The position numbers were made by a program, and so were the translations under genes. Of a stretch of 64,000 bases of DNA, positions 1-8,740 are shown in pieces. This stretch comes from Oceanobacillus saliphilus (GTDB taxonomy: Bacteria > Bacillota > Bacilli > Bacillales > Amphibacillaceae): assembly GCF_023522835.1 (NCBI RefSeq), contig NZ_JALCZU010000006.1:1-64000 (forward strand). Direction: 5' to 3'. Positions within the stretch are counted from its first letter, which is position 1. Each line of letters begins with the position of its first letter. The notes beneath the pieces were generated by a model, which was not told where the DNA came from, did not search any database, and saw only the letters and a program-made list of their open reading frames with translations.

Positions 1-1
1 C

Positions 2-38
2 AAAAAAGGCTATTTCCGTATATTCCCGAAATAGCCTC
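2..38 (-). terminator. Rho-independent terminator of the rhodanese gene
   Basis: Arms AGGCTATTTC (7-16) and GAAATAGCCT (28-37) pair perfectly around an 11-nt loop. A run of six A at 2-7 becomes the U-tract on the minus strand. It ends the rhodanese transcript. Confidence 0.85.
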
Positions 39-47
39 TTTATATAG

Positions 48-353
48 TTAGACGATTACTTCGCCTTCCCACTCCAGCATGCCGCCCTTCATGTTGGTAA
101 CTTTTAAACCTTGTTCATTCATATACTTCGCTGCATTCATACTTCTTGCTCCTGAGCGGCATACCATAATATAATCTTTGCTCTTATCTAAATCGGATAC
201 TGCCTCTGGAATATCACCCAGTGGAATATGTTTTGCATTTTCGATTATTCCTTGAGCGACTTCTTCATCTTCTCTAACATCAATAACTACAATATTATCT
301 TTTTTCATAATCTGCTCGACTTCGGTTGGAGTCAATTCATTAATATTTGCCAA
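48..353 (-). CDS. ytwF: Rhodanese-like sulfurtransferase domain protein (YtwF-like)
   Basis: This is a single rhodanese domain of about 101 residues. The active-site loop reads CRSGARS, with the persulfide-forming Cys, and the preceding VVIDVRE strand and the following NMKGGMLEWEGE are typical of the family. Such small cytoplasmic proteins carry sulfane sulfur for thiolation or detoxification, and the acceptor here is unknown. I chose the TTG at 353 because AAAGGGTGAG lies just upstream; a TTG at 386 has no ribosome site. B. subtilis ytwF is also close to leuS, which supports orthology. Rhodanese assignment is firm; the specific role is inference. Confidence 0.85.
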   Translation of the reverse strand: MANINELTPTEVEQIMKKDNIVVIDVREDEEVAQGIIENAKHIPLGDIPEAVSDLDKSKDYIMVCRSGARSMNAAKYMNEQGLKVTNMKGGMLEWEGEVIV

Positions 354-505
354 TACACTCACCCTTTTCAATTTGTCTACTCTCAATTTTACGGATATTG
401 TGCATAGGATGCAAACACGAAGTACAATCTAATGATATTGAGTAAATGCATTTGTATCAGACAAGGATGATCGCATGTGAACATAATGAATGGAGTTAAT
501 GTAAA

Positions 506-1246
506 ATGAATATCTTGTTTCTTCTATTGTTATTTATTCCGACGGTTTCTTATTCTGCTGAAACAGAACCAAAGGATACGATAGTGATTGATACCTATCA
601 GGAAGATCTTACAGGGGATGGAGATAATGAAAAAATAGAATTAAAAGGAATACTATTTTCACAGGATGCGCAGTATTACCAAAATATATGGACAGAAATC
701 TCCTCTGCATCAGGACCTAATTGGAGTATCAATTATGGTGGTGGTTACGATCCCCAGTTACAGTTTATCGACTTAAACCATGACAAAGTGAAGGATATTT
801 TCTATCAAAGCCCTACAGGCGGAAGCGGCGGACTGTACAGTTATAACCTGCAAACCCTGGCCAAAGGTGATTTAAAGGAGCTTGAATTACCAAAGCAGCA
901 CTATGTAAAAGGAATGTTTGAAGATAATTTTATTGTATCCATTGATTTTGTTCCTGAGGGGCAACCAGATTTGGTAGATGTCAGAGATAGAGCAGACGAC
1001 TATATCCGTCTTGGCATTTACGATAAAAGTGGCGCTTTACTGAAATCCCCCTCTCTTATGATTGATCCAATTGCTTTCTTTGAACCGGTAAAAATCAGCA
1101 CTAGTAAAGGTTATGGTTTAAAAAGTTATCAGCAAATTAGCGGGGCATATCATGCGGATAGACTAGGCTCCATCAAAACGATTTGGTATTACGAGAATGA
1201 AAAATGGCTTATTTTAAAAACCGAATGGATTCCTGCAAGGTTATAA
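506..1246 (+). CDS. Secreted protein of unknown function with VCBS/FG-GAP-like motifs
   Basis: The first 17-18 residues form a signal peptide (hydrophobic core ILFLLLLFIP, then small residues SYSA). The mature part begins with an acidic DLTGDGDNEKIEL stretch and later has FIDLNHDKVKDIF. Both resemble the Asp-rich turns of VCBS/FG-GAP repeat proteins, which often bind calcium. No catalytic motif was recognised. GGAG sits 10 nt before the ATG. The gene stands alone, divergent from the rhodanese gene and convergent with leuS. Secretion is well supported; function is not known. Confidence 0.7.
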   Translation: MNILFLLLLFIPTVSYSAETEPKDTIVIDTYQEDLTGDGDNEKIELKGILFSQDAQYYQNIWTEISSASGPNWSINYGGGYDPQLQFIDLNHDKVKDIFYQSPTGGSGGLYSYNLQTLAKGDLKELELPKQHYVKGMFEDNFIVSIDFVPEGQPDLVDVRDRADDYIRLGIYDKSGALLKSPSLMIDPIAFFEPVKISTSKGYGLKSYQQISGAYHADRLGSIKTIWYYENEKWLILKTEWIPARL

Positions 1247-1277
1247 TAAAACAATTACTTACGCTTAAAAGCGAAGG

Positions 1278-1355
1278 CACTCTCTAATCCTTTCAGCGAA
1301 TGTCTGCGTACCATTTATTGAGTTGGGTAAGTCTAACGTTTCTAACCTGTTAGCG
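1278..1355 (+). repeat. Dispersed intergenic element, copy A
   Basis: A divergent copy of an about 80-bp element found at least six times in this window. It keeps the left block (CTAATCCTTT then GCGAATG) and the right block (GGGTAAG, ACGTTTCT, AACCTG). The segments around GGTAAG and CTAACC can pair as a hairpin. It lies between two convergent genes. Confidence 0.5.
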
Positions 1356-1390
1356 TCCTTATGCAGAACGAAGTGTTTTAAAACTTTATT

Positions 1391-1430
1391 ACAAAAAAAT
1401 CTCTCCTTTATAATAAAGAAGAGATTTTTT
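1391..1430 (-). terminator. Rho-independent terminator of leuS
   Basis: An AT-rich stem formed by AAATCTCTCCTTTAT and ATAAAGAAGAGATTT, with A/T runs on both flanks, lies 8 nt beyond the leuS stop. It could also stop transcripts from the plus-strand gene upstream. Confidence 0.75.
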
Positions 1431-1437
1431 CATGTCA

Positions 1438-3852
1438 TTAATTTGCAACGAAGTTAACAAGTTTCCCAGGAACAATAATAACTTTTCGAATTGTTTTTCC
1501 TTCAAGCCATCTTTGCATACCTTCATCAGCCATTGCAATTGCTTCCAGTTCATCTTTAGAAATATCAACAGGCACATTTATTTTTGAGCGAACCTTACCC
1601 ATTACTTGCAAAACAACTTCAACTTCATCTTCAATTAACTTGGATTCATCAAATATCGGCCATCCAGCATAGCTAATGGTTTCCGTGTGTCCGAGTTTTT
1701 CCCATAGTTCTTCTGCAACGTGTGGTGCAACAGGGGAAAGCAGCTTTACAATTCCCTCTACATAGGCTTTTGGAATATGGTCTGCTTTGTATCCTTCATT
1801 AATAAATACCATCATTTGTGATATACCTGTATTGAAATGAAGGTTCTCGAAATCCTCGGTTACTTTTTTTACTGTTTCATGATAGACCTTATCAAGCGCA
1901 GCATTACTTTCGTCAGTAATCTTCTCTGAAATTGTGCCATCATCATTGATGAACAGTCTCCATACACGATCAAGGAATCTCCTTGCACCATCAAGTCCGT
2001 TGGTTGACCAAGCAACAGACGCATCGAGTGGGCCCATGAACATCTCATAAAGGCGCAATGTATCTGCACCGTGAGAAACGACGATATCATCTGGGTTTAC
2101 GACATTCCCTTTTGATTTACTCATTTTCTCATTACCTTCACCAAGAATCATTCCCTGATTGAATAGTTTTTGGAATGGCTCTTTTGTAGAGACAACTCCA
2201 ATATCATAGAGGAACTTGTGCCAGAAACGAGCGTATAGCAAATGTAGTACAGCGTGTTCAGCTCCACCGATATAAATATCGATTGGCAGCCATTTTTTCA
2301 ATGCTTCTGGATCTGCAAGCTGTTCGGTATTGTCAGGATCAATATACCGGAGGAAATACCAGCAACTGCCAGCCCATTGTGGCATTGTGTTTGTTTCGCG
2401 GCGCCCTTTCATTCCTGTTTTCGGATCGACGACATTCACCCATTCACTGTTATTCGCAAGTGGCGATTCTCCAGTTCCGGATGGTTTGATTTCAGACATA
2501 ACCGGAAGTTCCAGTGGAAGTTCTTCTTCAGGAACAGCTGACATAGAACCATCTTCCCAGTGGATAATTGGAATTGGCTCCCCCCAATAGCGCTGTCTTG
2601 CAAACAGCCAGTCACGCAGACGGTAAGTAATTTTCTTCTCACCTTTTCCTTCGTCGACAAGCCAGTCAATCATTTTGGAGATTGCCTCATTCTTACCAAG
2701 GCCGTTAAGAAAGTCGGAGTTAACATGCTCCCCATCACCGGTGTACGCTTCCTTTGTTACATCTCCACCGGCAACCACTTCTACGATCGGCAGTTCGAAC
2801 TTTGTTGCAAATTCAAAGTCACGTTCGTCATGAGCAGGAACCGCCATGATGGCACCTGTTCCATAGCTCATCAATACATAATCTGCAACCCAGATTGGCA
2901 TTTTCTCGTTATTTACTGGGTTTATCGCATATGCACCAGTAAATACACCTGTTTTATCTTTAGCGAGATCCGTACGTTCCAAATCGGATTTTGTTTGCAC
3001 TTCATGCAAATACTGCTCAACCGCCTCTTTTTGTTCTGCAGTTGTAATTTGCTCGACAAACGGATGTTCTGGAGCAAGAACTGCATACGTAGCACCAAAC
3101 AGCGTATCCGGACGTGTTGTGAAGACAGTAAAATCTTTGTCGTGTCCATCAATATTGAACGTTACTTCTGCACCTTCCGAACGACCGATCCAGTTACGTT
3201 GCATTTCCTTCAGGCTGTCCGGCCAATCAAGCTCATCAAGGTCATCCAGCAGACGATCTGCATAAGCAGTAATTCTCAGCATCCATTGTTTCATTGGCTT
3301 ACGCACGACGGGATGACCACCACGTTCACTTTTTCCATCAATCACTTCTTCATTTGCCAAAACTGTTCCAAGTGCAGGACACCAGTTCACAGCAACTTCA
3401 TCAATATAGGCGAGGCCTTTCTCATAAAGTTTAATAAAAATCCACTGCGTCCATTTATAATAGCTGGGATCAGTCGTATTCACTTCACGGTCCCAGTCAT
3501 AAGAGAAACCAAGCTCTTGAATCTGACGTTTGAATGTAGCAATATTTTTTGCAGTAAATTCAGCGGGACTGTTTCCCGTATCGATTGCATATTGTTCAGC
3601 TGGAAGGCCAAATGCATCCCAGCCCATAGGATGCATGACTTCATATCCCTGCATCCGTTTCATTCTTGAAAGAATATCTGTAGCTGTATATCCCTCTGGA
3701 TGCCCTACATGTAGACCTACTCCAGATGGGTATGGAAACATGTCTAGCGCATAAAATTTCTCCTTATCTGAAAAGGTTTCCGTTTTAAACGTTTTATTTT
3801 CCAACCACTGTTTTTGCCATTTTTTCTCAATTTGCTGATGGTTAAAGCTCAT
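1438..3852 (-). CDS. leuS: Leucyl-tRNA synthetase
   Basis: Class I aminoacyl-tRNA synthetase charging tRNA-Leu. The N-terminal HIGH-type signature is HVGH in [16 protein letters not shown], and the KMSKS loop is present as KMSKSKGN. The CP1 editing insertion ([12 protein letters not shown]) and the C-terminal anticodon region are intact, and about 804 residues is normal for the bacterial enzyme. I start at the ATG at 3852, which has AAGGAAGGA at good spacing; a TTG 21 nt upstream would place that ribosome site inside the gene. Expression is governed by the T-box leader upstream. Confidence 0.98.
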   Translation of the reverse strand: MSFNHQQIEKKWQKQWLENKTFKTETFSDKEKFYALDMFPYPSGVGLHVGHPEGYTATDILSRMKRMQGYEVMHPMGWDAFGLPAEQYAIDTGNSPAEFTAKNIATFKRQIQELGFSYDWDREVNTTDPSYYKWTQWIFIKLYEKGLAYIDEVAVNWCPALGTVLANEEVIDGKSERGGHPVVRKPMKQWMLRITAYADRLLDDLDELDWPDSLKEMQRNWIGRSEGAEVTFNIDGHDKDFTVFTTRPDTLFGATYAVLAPEHPFVEQITTAEQKEAVEQYLHEVQTKSDLERTDLAKDKTGVFTGAYAINPVNNEKMPIWVADYVLMSYGTGAIMAVPAHDERDFEFATKFELPIVEVVAGGDVTKEAYTGDGEHVNSDFLNGLGKNEAISKMIDWLVDEGKGEKKITYRLRDWLFARQRYWGEPIPIIHWEDGSMSAVPEEELPLELPVMSEIKPSGTGESPLANNSEWVNVVDPKTGMKGRRETNTMPQWAGSCWYFLRYIDPDNTEQLADPEALKKWLPIDIYIGGAEHAVLHLLYARFWHKFLYDIGVVSTKEPFQKLFNQGMILGEGNEKMSKSKGNVVNPDDIVVSHGADTLRLYEMFMGPLDASVAWSTNGLDGARRFLDRVWRLFINDDGTISEKITDESNAALDKVYHETVKKVTEDFENLHFNTGISQMMVFINEGYKADHIPKAYVEGIVKLLSPVAPHVAEELWEKLGHTETISYAGWPIFDESKLIEDEVEVVLQVMGKVRSKINVPVDISKDELEAIAMADEGMQRWLEGKTIRKVIIVPGKLVNFVAN

Positions 3853-3884
3853 CTGATTTTTCCTTCCTTTCAATGTTCAACTCT

Positions 3885-4028
3885 CTATTATGAAACAACT
3901 AAAGGCCCAACTGACTTGCTAAGGCTTATGGACACGGCCATCTCGGGGGTCACCCAGCGACTAACGACTCCCCACTTCCGAACGATCAAGTCATCATCGA
4001 TTCGCAACGGCGCCTCCGCTTTTGCAAT
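3885..4028 (-). other. GC-richer leader segment between T-box terminator and leuS
   Basis: About 145 nt of clearly higher GC than its surroundings separate the T-box terminator from the leuS ribosome site. It has no open frame with a ribosome site. On the minus strand it begins AAAAGCGGAGGCGCC, which reminds me of intergenic repeats of Bacillaceae genomes, but no second copy was found in this window. Its role in the leuS mRNA is unknown. Confidence 0.4.
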
Positions 4029-4030
4029 AT

Positions 4031-4278
4031 AAAAAAGCCACTCATCCCTAAAAAGGGACGAGAAGCTATATTTCCCGCGGTACCACCCAAATTAACGCAT
4101 CCATTTACGTTCGCTTGTAATCCTTAACGCGGACGAGACGGCAAAAGCTAATCTTGTTCACTTCTGCAACATTAAAGGTGAGTTCATAATTTCCTCCAGC
4201 GACAGCTTCCACCAAACACTGCCTCTCTAGGCCTGAAAAAAGTTACTACTGGTCCTTATCAGAGTCGTTGAATTATTT
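4031..4278 (-). promoter_or_regulatory. T-box riboswitch leader (tRNA-Leu sensing) of leuS
   Basis: The T-box core TGGGTGGTACCGCGG is at about 4076-4090 on the minus strand. The variable base in TGGT is U, which matches the A discriminator base expected in tRNA-Leu. The likely specifier is CTC (leucine) in the segment GAACTCACC. The leader ends in a terminator formed by CTCGTCCCT and AGGGATGAG followed by six U (4031-4067). Uncharged tRNA-Leu would stabilise the antiterminator and switch leuS on. The T-box is certain; the specifier reading is by eye. Confidence 0.93.
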
Positions 4279-4284
4279 AATCGA

Positions 4285-4313
4285 ATTATAATGAATAGAG
4301 AACTTCTTGTCAA
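4285..4313 (-). promoter_or_regulatory. Sigma-A promoter of the leuS leader
   Basis: Perfect TTGACA (-35) and TATAAT (-10) hexamers separated by 17 nt read towards the T-box. Transcription should start near 4278. Confidence 0.88.
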
Positions 4314-4483
4314 GGAGTCAAGCCCCTTCACTTAAGTAATAGTACCATCTTATGTGTAATTGGTGAAATTCGGCACTGTATTTTTTCAGAAATTTACCAA
4401 TAACTTTTCAATTTCTGCGTTAGCGATTCCATGATAAACTAAATAGAAGAAGGAAATCTATCATAAAGGAACGTGCATCTGTT

Positions 4484-5041
4484 ATGTTAAAAGGAATCCT
4501 TAATTACGCACACTATTTACTTGAAGAATCTATTGAAAAAGGTGAAAAGGTAATTGATGCAACCTGCGGAAACGGAAATGACACGTTATTTCTAAGCAGG
4601 ATTGTTGGTGAAGATGGGCATGTCTATGCTTTTGATGTTCAGGAAGAAGCTATTGCAGCTACAAGAAAAGCATTAATCAATAACACAAGGACGAATGTAT
4701 CCTTGATTCATGATAGTCATGAAAACATTGCTGACTATATCAATGAGAAAGAAATAGGTGGGGCCATTTTTAATCTCGGTTATTTACCCAAGAGTGATAA
4801 ATCCATCATTACAAAAGGCGACACTACCGTCAACGCAATAGATGTCATAGTAAATCTGCTTAAAAAAGGCAGACTTATTGTTCTTGTCGTTTACCACGGC
4901 CATGAAGGCGGCAAAGAGGAAAAGGAAACTCTTTTGAGATATCTTCTCCACCTGGATCAGAAAAAGTTCAATGTACTGCGTTACGGGTTCATCAATCAGC
5001 AAAATGACCCGCCATTTATACTGGCAGTCCAGAAAAAATAG
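4484..5041 (+). CDS. mnmM: tRNA 5-aminomethyl-2-thiouridine methyltransferase MnmM (YtqB)
   Basis: A 185-residue class I SAM-dependent methyltransferase. Motif I is VIDATCGNGNDT (about residues 23-34), followed by the acidic strand end VYAFDVQ and a conserved NLGYLPKSDK catalytic/substrate loop. The YtqB family catalyses the last methylation that makes mnm5s2U at the wobble position of some tRNAs in Gram-positive bacteria lacking MnmC. The ATG has AAAGGA 12-13 nt upstream, slightly long. B. subtilis ytqB lies in the same neighbourhood as ytpB. Family assignment is strong; substrate is by homology. Confidence 0.88.
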   Translation: MLKGILNYAHYLLEESIEKGEKVIDATCGNGNDTLFLSRIVGEDGHVYAFDVQEEAIAATRKALINNTRTNVSLIHDSHENIADYINEKEIGGAIFNLGYLPKSDKSIITKGDTTVNAIDVIVNLLKKGRLIVLVVYHGHEGGKEEKETLLRYLLHLDQKKFNVLRYGFINQQNDPPFILAVQKK

Positions 5042-5085
5042 GTGCCTGTCACTCCCTGAATCATGTCGAAGAGAGTCGAAAAAGA

Positions 5086-5122
5086 AGGAGCAAGTTTTTC
5101 ATGTGAGAAGATTTGCTCCTTT
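5086..5122 (+). terminator. Possible terminator after mnmM
   Basis: GGAGCAA (5087-5093) and TTGCTCC (5113-5119) pair across a 19-nt loop. The following T-tract is poor, so termination is only probable. Confidence 0.4.
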
Positions 5123-5301
5123 CCTGGTATGCTCTCCTTCCGACCATGACTCAGTTCCACCTTTTTTTTAGTAACTCAGCAATGCCCCTGAAAAGAAGGC
5201 GAAATAAAAAAAGACCATTTCCGAGACGAAGAAGACATTATCCAATACCCATTCCCTTTTACTGCTAAATGCTAGCAAAATCCCCTGCCAGAAAAACCAA
5301 T

Positions 5302-5691
5302 CTAATTCGTGCAGGCCATAATGACATTCCCATCCGGATCAGAAAAATTAAACCAAGCAAAATTCTCTCCCACCCGTTCAATTTCTCTTACAACTTCCAC
5401 TCCATTTTCCTTTATAAATTCATAGGCTACATCAATATCATCCACAAGAAAATTGGCAATCGGATTGGGGCTGGGTGCGTGCTTGAAACTTTTGTCAAAC
5501 GTATGGTCATCCAATGTCAAGCCGGTTGTCCCATTGATTGGTATATTAAACACAGGGGACTCTACCTGCTCGAGGTCGACATCCACACCTAAAACCCGAC
5601 CGTACCACTCTACAGATTTTTTTAAATTTTTCACATGGATAAACACTGTACCTATTTTATTTTTTATTGGTGATTTAGTAAATGTACTCAT
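5302..5691 (-). CDS. VOC (glyoxalase/bleomycin-resistance fold) family protein
   Basis: A 129-residue protein with the vicinal-oxygen-chelate pattern: GTVFIHVKNLKKSVEWYGRVLG at the start of the fold and FNFSDPDGNVIMACTN at the end. The family includes metal-dependent lyases, dioxygenases and drug-binding proteins, so the substrate cannot be read. The ATG at 5691 has AGGAGA 7 nt upstream; an upstream in-frame start lacks one. It lies 20 nt downstream of a second VOC gene and is probably co-transcribed with it. Confidence 0.8.
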   Translation of the reverse strand: MSTFTKSPIKNKIGTVFIHVKNLKKSVEWYGRVLGVDVDLEQVESPVFNIPINGTTGLTLDDHTFDKSFKHAPSPNPIANFLVDDIDVAYEFIKENGVEVVREIERVGENFAWFNFSDPDGNVIMACTN

Positions 5692-5711
5692 AACAAATCT
5701 CCTCTCTATAT

Positions 5712-6062
5712 CTATTTCCAACAGCAAACCTGTAACCTGTTGCCATCCATATCAAAAAAGTCAAAGAATCTATTTACGTCATCATGTTGCAGTTCCCCAA
5801 GCGATACATCCTTTTCTGCAAGCAATGCATATAACTGATCGATACGTTCGGAAAAAAATATCGGATAAGGGTTATTACTGTTTGTTTGCATGTCTCCCTT
5901 TTCCAATGTTAAGGGTATCCCTTTCTCCCCAACATGGAGTACACAATATCCATCAGCCTTAAATGACTCCTGAAAACCGAGTGTTTCCTGATACCATGCA
6001 CTTGCTTTCTTGACGTCTGAAACAGGCAAACATATCGTGTCAATCCTATCGATTAATCCCAT
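5712..6062 (-). CDS. VOC (glyoxalase-like) family protein
   Basis: A 116-residue VOC protein with the N-terminal module IDTICLPVSDVKKASAWYQ and C-terminal FFDFFDMDGNRLQVCCW. GAGGAG precedes the ATG by about 10 nt. It differs clearly from the VOC gene immediately downstream, so the pair is not a recent duplication. Metal ligands were not assigned and the substrate is unknown. Confidence 0.78.
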   Translation of the reverse strand: MGLIDRIDTICLPVSDVKKASAWYQETLGFQESFKADGYCVLHVGEKGIPLTLEKGDMQTNSNNPYPIFFSERIDQLYALLAEKDVSLGELQHDDVNRFFDFFDMDGNRLQVCCWK

Positions 6063-6137
6063 TATCCATCACTCCTCTACATAAAAAACTAAAAAACATA
6101 CATGGCGCAAACCCGTAAGAAACATCAGTCAAACCAC

Positions 6138-6476
6138 TCACCAAATCTCTTTCGCCTTTGCCAATTCCTCAATATCCACGGGTGACTTTTGCATGGAAGA
6201 TGGGCAAGCAACATTATATTCTTTTATTTTCTTATTAATCATCTTAATGTCTTTCTCCGTCTTGGCGTTGTGAACTAAAGCTGATATTTCCTTTTGAAGC
6301 TTTAGCCAATATGGCAAATAGCCTGCGTCCTTGGCAATTTTTTGGAAGTTTTGAAAAACATCTCTTTCCAAATAACCTTTTGGCAGGGGTTTACCCTTTC
6401 CTTTTAGATTAAAGTTATCCTTTTCACCAGATGCGTCAAGAATATCACCAATTAAATCGTTATATTTTTGATCCAT
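6138..6476 (-). CDS. DUF1992 (DnaJ homologue subfamily C member 28-like) protein
   Basis: The pattern YNDLIGDILDASGEKD, then LKGKGKPLPKGY and a later LPYWLKLQKEI, matches the DUF1992 family (called DnaJ-C28 conserved domain in eukaryotes), although no J domain is present. At 112 residues it is a typical stand-alone bacterial member. It is probably cytoplasmic and mostly helical; its role is not established. It sits between VOC genes on the same strand, 18 nt downstream of the next one. Confidence 0.75.
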   Translation of the reverse strand: MDQKYNDLIGDILDASGEKDNFNLKGKGKPLPKGYLERDVFQNFQKIAKDAGYLPYWLKLQKEISALVHNAKTEKDIKMINKKIKEYNVACPSSMQKSPVDIEELAKAKEIW

Positions 6477-6494
6477 CGTAAAACCTCTATTCTA

Positions 6495-6896
6495 TTAGAG
6501 TTTTGGTGCCACAATTTCCACTTTGATTCTGTCAGGATCTTCAAAATAAACAGCGTAATGATTAATCCCCCCGGCATACGGATGTTTATCCGAATACAAA
6601 ATTGGAATACCTTTTTGCTGTAAACGCTTTGTAAGTGCATCAACCTGTGCGCTTGATTCTGCATGAAATGCCAGATGATTAAGGCCAACTCGCTTTCTGT
6701 AATAGGAAGATGGAAGATACTTTTCTTCTGTCTGTACAAAAACAAGATAGCTATCATTTAGTTTCCAGCTCCGTCCCGCATCCCACTTTTGAAACAGATG
6801 GTACCCCAGTTCCTCCAACAGCCATCCCCAAAAATCGGTTGATTTGGACAGATCTGACACGTTCATCTCCATGTGATGAATAAGTCCTTTTCCCAT
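6495..6896 (-). CDS. VOC family protein
   Basis: A 133-residue VOC protein starting MGKGLIHHMEMNVSDL and containing GLNHLAFHAES in the middle and YAVYFEDPDRIKVEIVAP at the end. The His in HHMEMNV and HLAFH and the Glu in KVEIV sit where VOC metal ligands usually occur. The ATG at 6896 has GGAGG 7 nt upstream; a further-upstream start is unsupported. It is the third VOC protein in 1.6 kb. Function is unknown. Confidence 0.8.
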   Translation of the reverse strand: MGKGLIHHMEMNVSDLSKSTDFWGWLLEELGYHLFQKWDAGRSWKLNDSYLVFVQTEEKYLPSSYYRKRVGLNHLAFHAESSAQVDALTKRLQQKGIPILYSDKHPYAGGINHYAVYFEDPDRIKVEIVAPKL

Positions 6897-6922
6897 TTGC
6901 CAGCCTCCAATTGTTTGTATCT

Positions 6923-7945
6923 TTAAACTAAATTCCATTCAAACCATCTTCCATGGGCATCCGTCTCACCAATTGTATTTTCATAAAACGTTCCATCCAT
7001 AAAATAATCAAGATGCAGCTTTCCATCCCAAATATTATTATATATATGATATACATTTCGGTTTCTGCCAATCTTATTTATCTCTTCAAGCAATTCTTCC
7101 TTTACTTCTTTTGGTAGTTGATTGGCTACATGGGTATGAAAAATGCATAGCGTATGATTCTCTGGTATCTGTTCTGCAAGGGATGGGAGTAACTTTACAC
7201 CATCACCTTCGACGAGTTTTGGTGGATTCTTCTTATATTCCTTCACCGCTTGCTCAAAAATGGCAAATCGTTCTGTATGTTCTGGCCAAATCAGTGCTTT
7301 CAGCCACAAGTAATCCTCCTCATTCCTTAGATCGCAAATATGGAGATCTACTCCGACCCGTGCCTTCACTGGAGGAATTTTATCAATAAGAGTTAACGTG
7401 CCATTTTTAACTTGCGTTTGTATGTGCAACCGAGCATCCTTGCTTCCATAAATTTTCTCATTGCCATAAGAATAAGAAAAGCGATCCCATAACAATTGTA
7501 GCCCGGCACTTGTTCCTATTTCTATGAAAGACAGGGGTTTCTTCGTCTTTCTAAAAACGTAGCAAAAAACAGGATATAAGTAAGCGCAACGCCTTACCTC
7601 ATTTGTCTGTACATTTTTGGTTTTCAGGATGGAGATAATTTCTGTTTCATAGGATTTGCAGAAACGTTTAAAATGTGGAAAGGAGTCTTCAGGTGCTTCT
7701 TCATCTCCGGTTATACTCGGATAAAATTGTTTTAATGTATGATTTTTTCCTTTTAAAAGTAAATAGTGTACCGCTCCGTATAATAAATTTGGAACAGGCT
7801 GCCCCATATGAGCGTGTGAGCTTAACTCTAGTAACCAATCATCCTTGGCAATCTTTAGTGAAAGATACTCATACAGTGGACTCGAATCTTTACACTCGAC
7901 TTCCGCAAAACGCCGGAATATTTTCGATTGTTTTTCATAAGTCAT
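6923..7945 (-). CDS. DUF2332 family protein
   Basis: About 340 residues. The middle contains LSFIEIGTSAGLQLLWDRFSY, a glycine-containing segment resembling a methyltransferase motif I, and LVEGDGVKLLPSLAEQIP further on, which is why DUF2332 is sometimes suspected to be methyltransferase-like. No activity is established to my knowledge. The ATG at 7945 is preceded by AGGAGG with 7 nt spacing. It ends 26 nt upstream of the downstream VOC gene on the same strand. Confidence 0.75.
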   Translation of the reverse strand: MTYEKQSKIFRRFAEVECKDSSPLYEYLSLKIAKDDWLLELSSHAHMGQPVPNLLYGAVHYLLLKGKNHTLKQFYPSITGDEEAPEDSFPHFKRFCKSYETEIISILKTKNVQTNEVRRCAYLYPVFCYVFRKTKKPLSFIEIGTSAGLQLLWDRFSYSYGNEKIYGSKDARLHIQTQVKNGTLTLIDKIPPVKARVGVDLHICDLRNEEDYLWLKALIWPEHTERFAIFEQAVKEYKKNPPKLVEGDGVKLLPSLAEQIPENHTLCIFHTHVANQLPKEVKEELLEEINKIGRNRNVYHIYNNIWDGKLHLDYFMDGTFYENTIGETDAHGRWFEWNLV

Positions 7946-7977
7946 CGCCAATCCTCCTAATCATTTCGGGAAGGTGC

Positions 7978-8415
7978 TCAATCAAGAACTTTATAAAATC
8001 CTGTTGCCTTTCCTTCGAAACCTCTGCGTTCATAAAAACGATGGGAATCCTTCCGTTCGTCTCGATTTCCACTGTTCAGGACCAGTTTATGAATACCTTT
8101 TTCTCTTGCTAACGATTCAGTTTTCTCGAGAAGCTTTCTCCCCACTCCAAGATTTCTGTACGTAGATGCTACTACGAATGCAACAATTCTTATGTAGTCG
8201 TCATTTTTTTCATAATGGTGACTTTCAATCATCCCGATCATTCCGACAACTGAATCATCAACAACCGCAACGAACGTATGGTATGAAGGTGATGCATTTA
8301 TTTTTGAAAAACGCTTTTGCATTTCTTCTTTTGTTACGGGATAGCCCAACTCACCCATAAGTCCGGCTAACTGTTCTACATCGTTTTTTTTGGCGCTGCG
8401 TATCATTACTTCCAA
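7978..8415 (-). CDS. GNAT family N-acetyltransferase
   Basis: The sequence IRIVAFVVASTYRNLGVGRKLLEKTESLAREKG contains the acetyl-CoA pyrophosphate loop of the GNAT fold (R-x-x-G-x-G pattern in RNLGVGRKL), and SHRFYERRGFE is the usual C-terminal helix-strand. Around 145 residues is normal. I prefer the TTG at 8415, 8 nt after GAGGAG; a GTG at 8424 overlaps that site. It lies upstream of the DUF2332 gene on the same strand. The acetyl acceptor is unknown. Confidence 0.82.
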   Translation of the reverse strand: MEVMIRSAKKNDVEQLAGLMGELGYPVTKEEMQKRFSKINASPSYHTFVAVVDDSVVGMIGMIESHHYEKNDDYIRIVAFVVASTYRNLGVGRKLLEKTESLAREKGIHKLVLNSGNRDERKDSHRFYERRGFEGKATGFYKVLD

Positions 8416-8572
8416 ATGATTCACTCCTCTACTTTCAAACTTATTTTTTGGATACGGTAGATATGGAAAGCGCTGTTGTCATGATGATTAGCTACCTTAT
8501 CTGGACACTCTAAAACAAACATCCACTCCCTATACTAATTCGATAAAGGGTCCGGAAATCCTTTTTAAAAAC

Positions 8573-8620
8573 TTGTCAGCGCCGCGCCTTTGGGCGAATG
8601 CCTTACTCGCTAAAAAAATT
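8573..8620 (+). repeat. Dispersed intergenic element, copy B (left half)
   Basis: Contains the left block of the family (GCCTTTGGGCGAATGCCTTAC followed by CGC) and then an A-run. The right hairpin block is missing. It lies between the divergent GNAT and padR genes. Confidence 0.5.
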
Positions 8621-8631
8621 CTCCTATAACT

Positions 8632-8719
8632 CTTGCATTGCAAGGTATTTAATTATATAATTTCTCTATACCTTGTATAACAAGATATCTAGTTATGATA
8701 ATTAACCTTGCATTGCAAG
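8632..8719 (+). promoter_or_regulatory. Three palindromic operator candidates upstream of padR
   Basis: CTTGCATTGCAAG occurs at 8632-8644 and again, identical, at 8707-8719; a variant CTTGTATAACAAG is at 8672-8684. All are 13-bp palindromes, with centres 40 and 35 bp apart. The first overlaps the -35 box and the second lies just after the expected start of transcription. This arrangement suggests autorepression by the PadR-type protein encoded next. Confidence 0.7.
8633..8661 (+). promoter_or_regulatory. Promoter of the padR-HAAS operon
   Basis: TTGCAT (8633-8638) and TATAAT (8656-8661) are 17 nt apart. The -35 box is embedded in the first palindrome. Confidence 0.75.
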
Positions 8720-8740
8720 AGTTATGGAGGTGATTGGAGC

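Noticed and set aside
2560-3669. Long 369-codon frame antisense to leuS
   Set aside because: It lies wholly inside the leuS coding region on the other strand, has no ribosome site and gives a Cys/Phe-rich translation of no known family.
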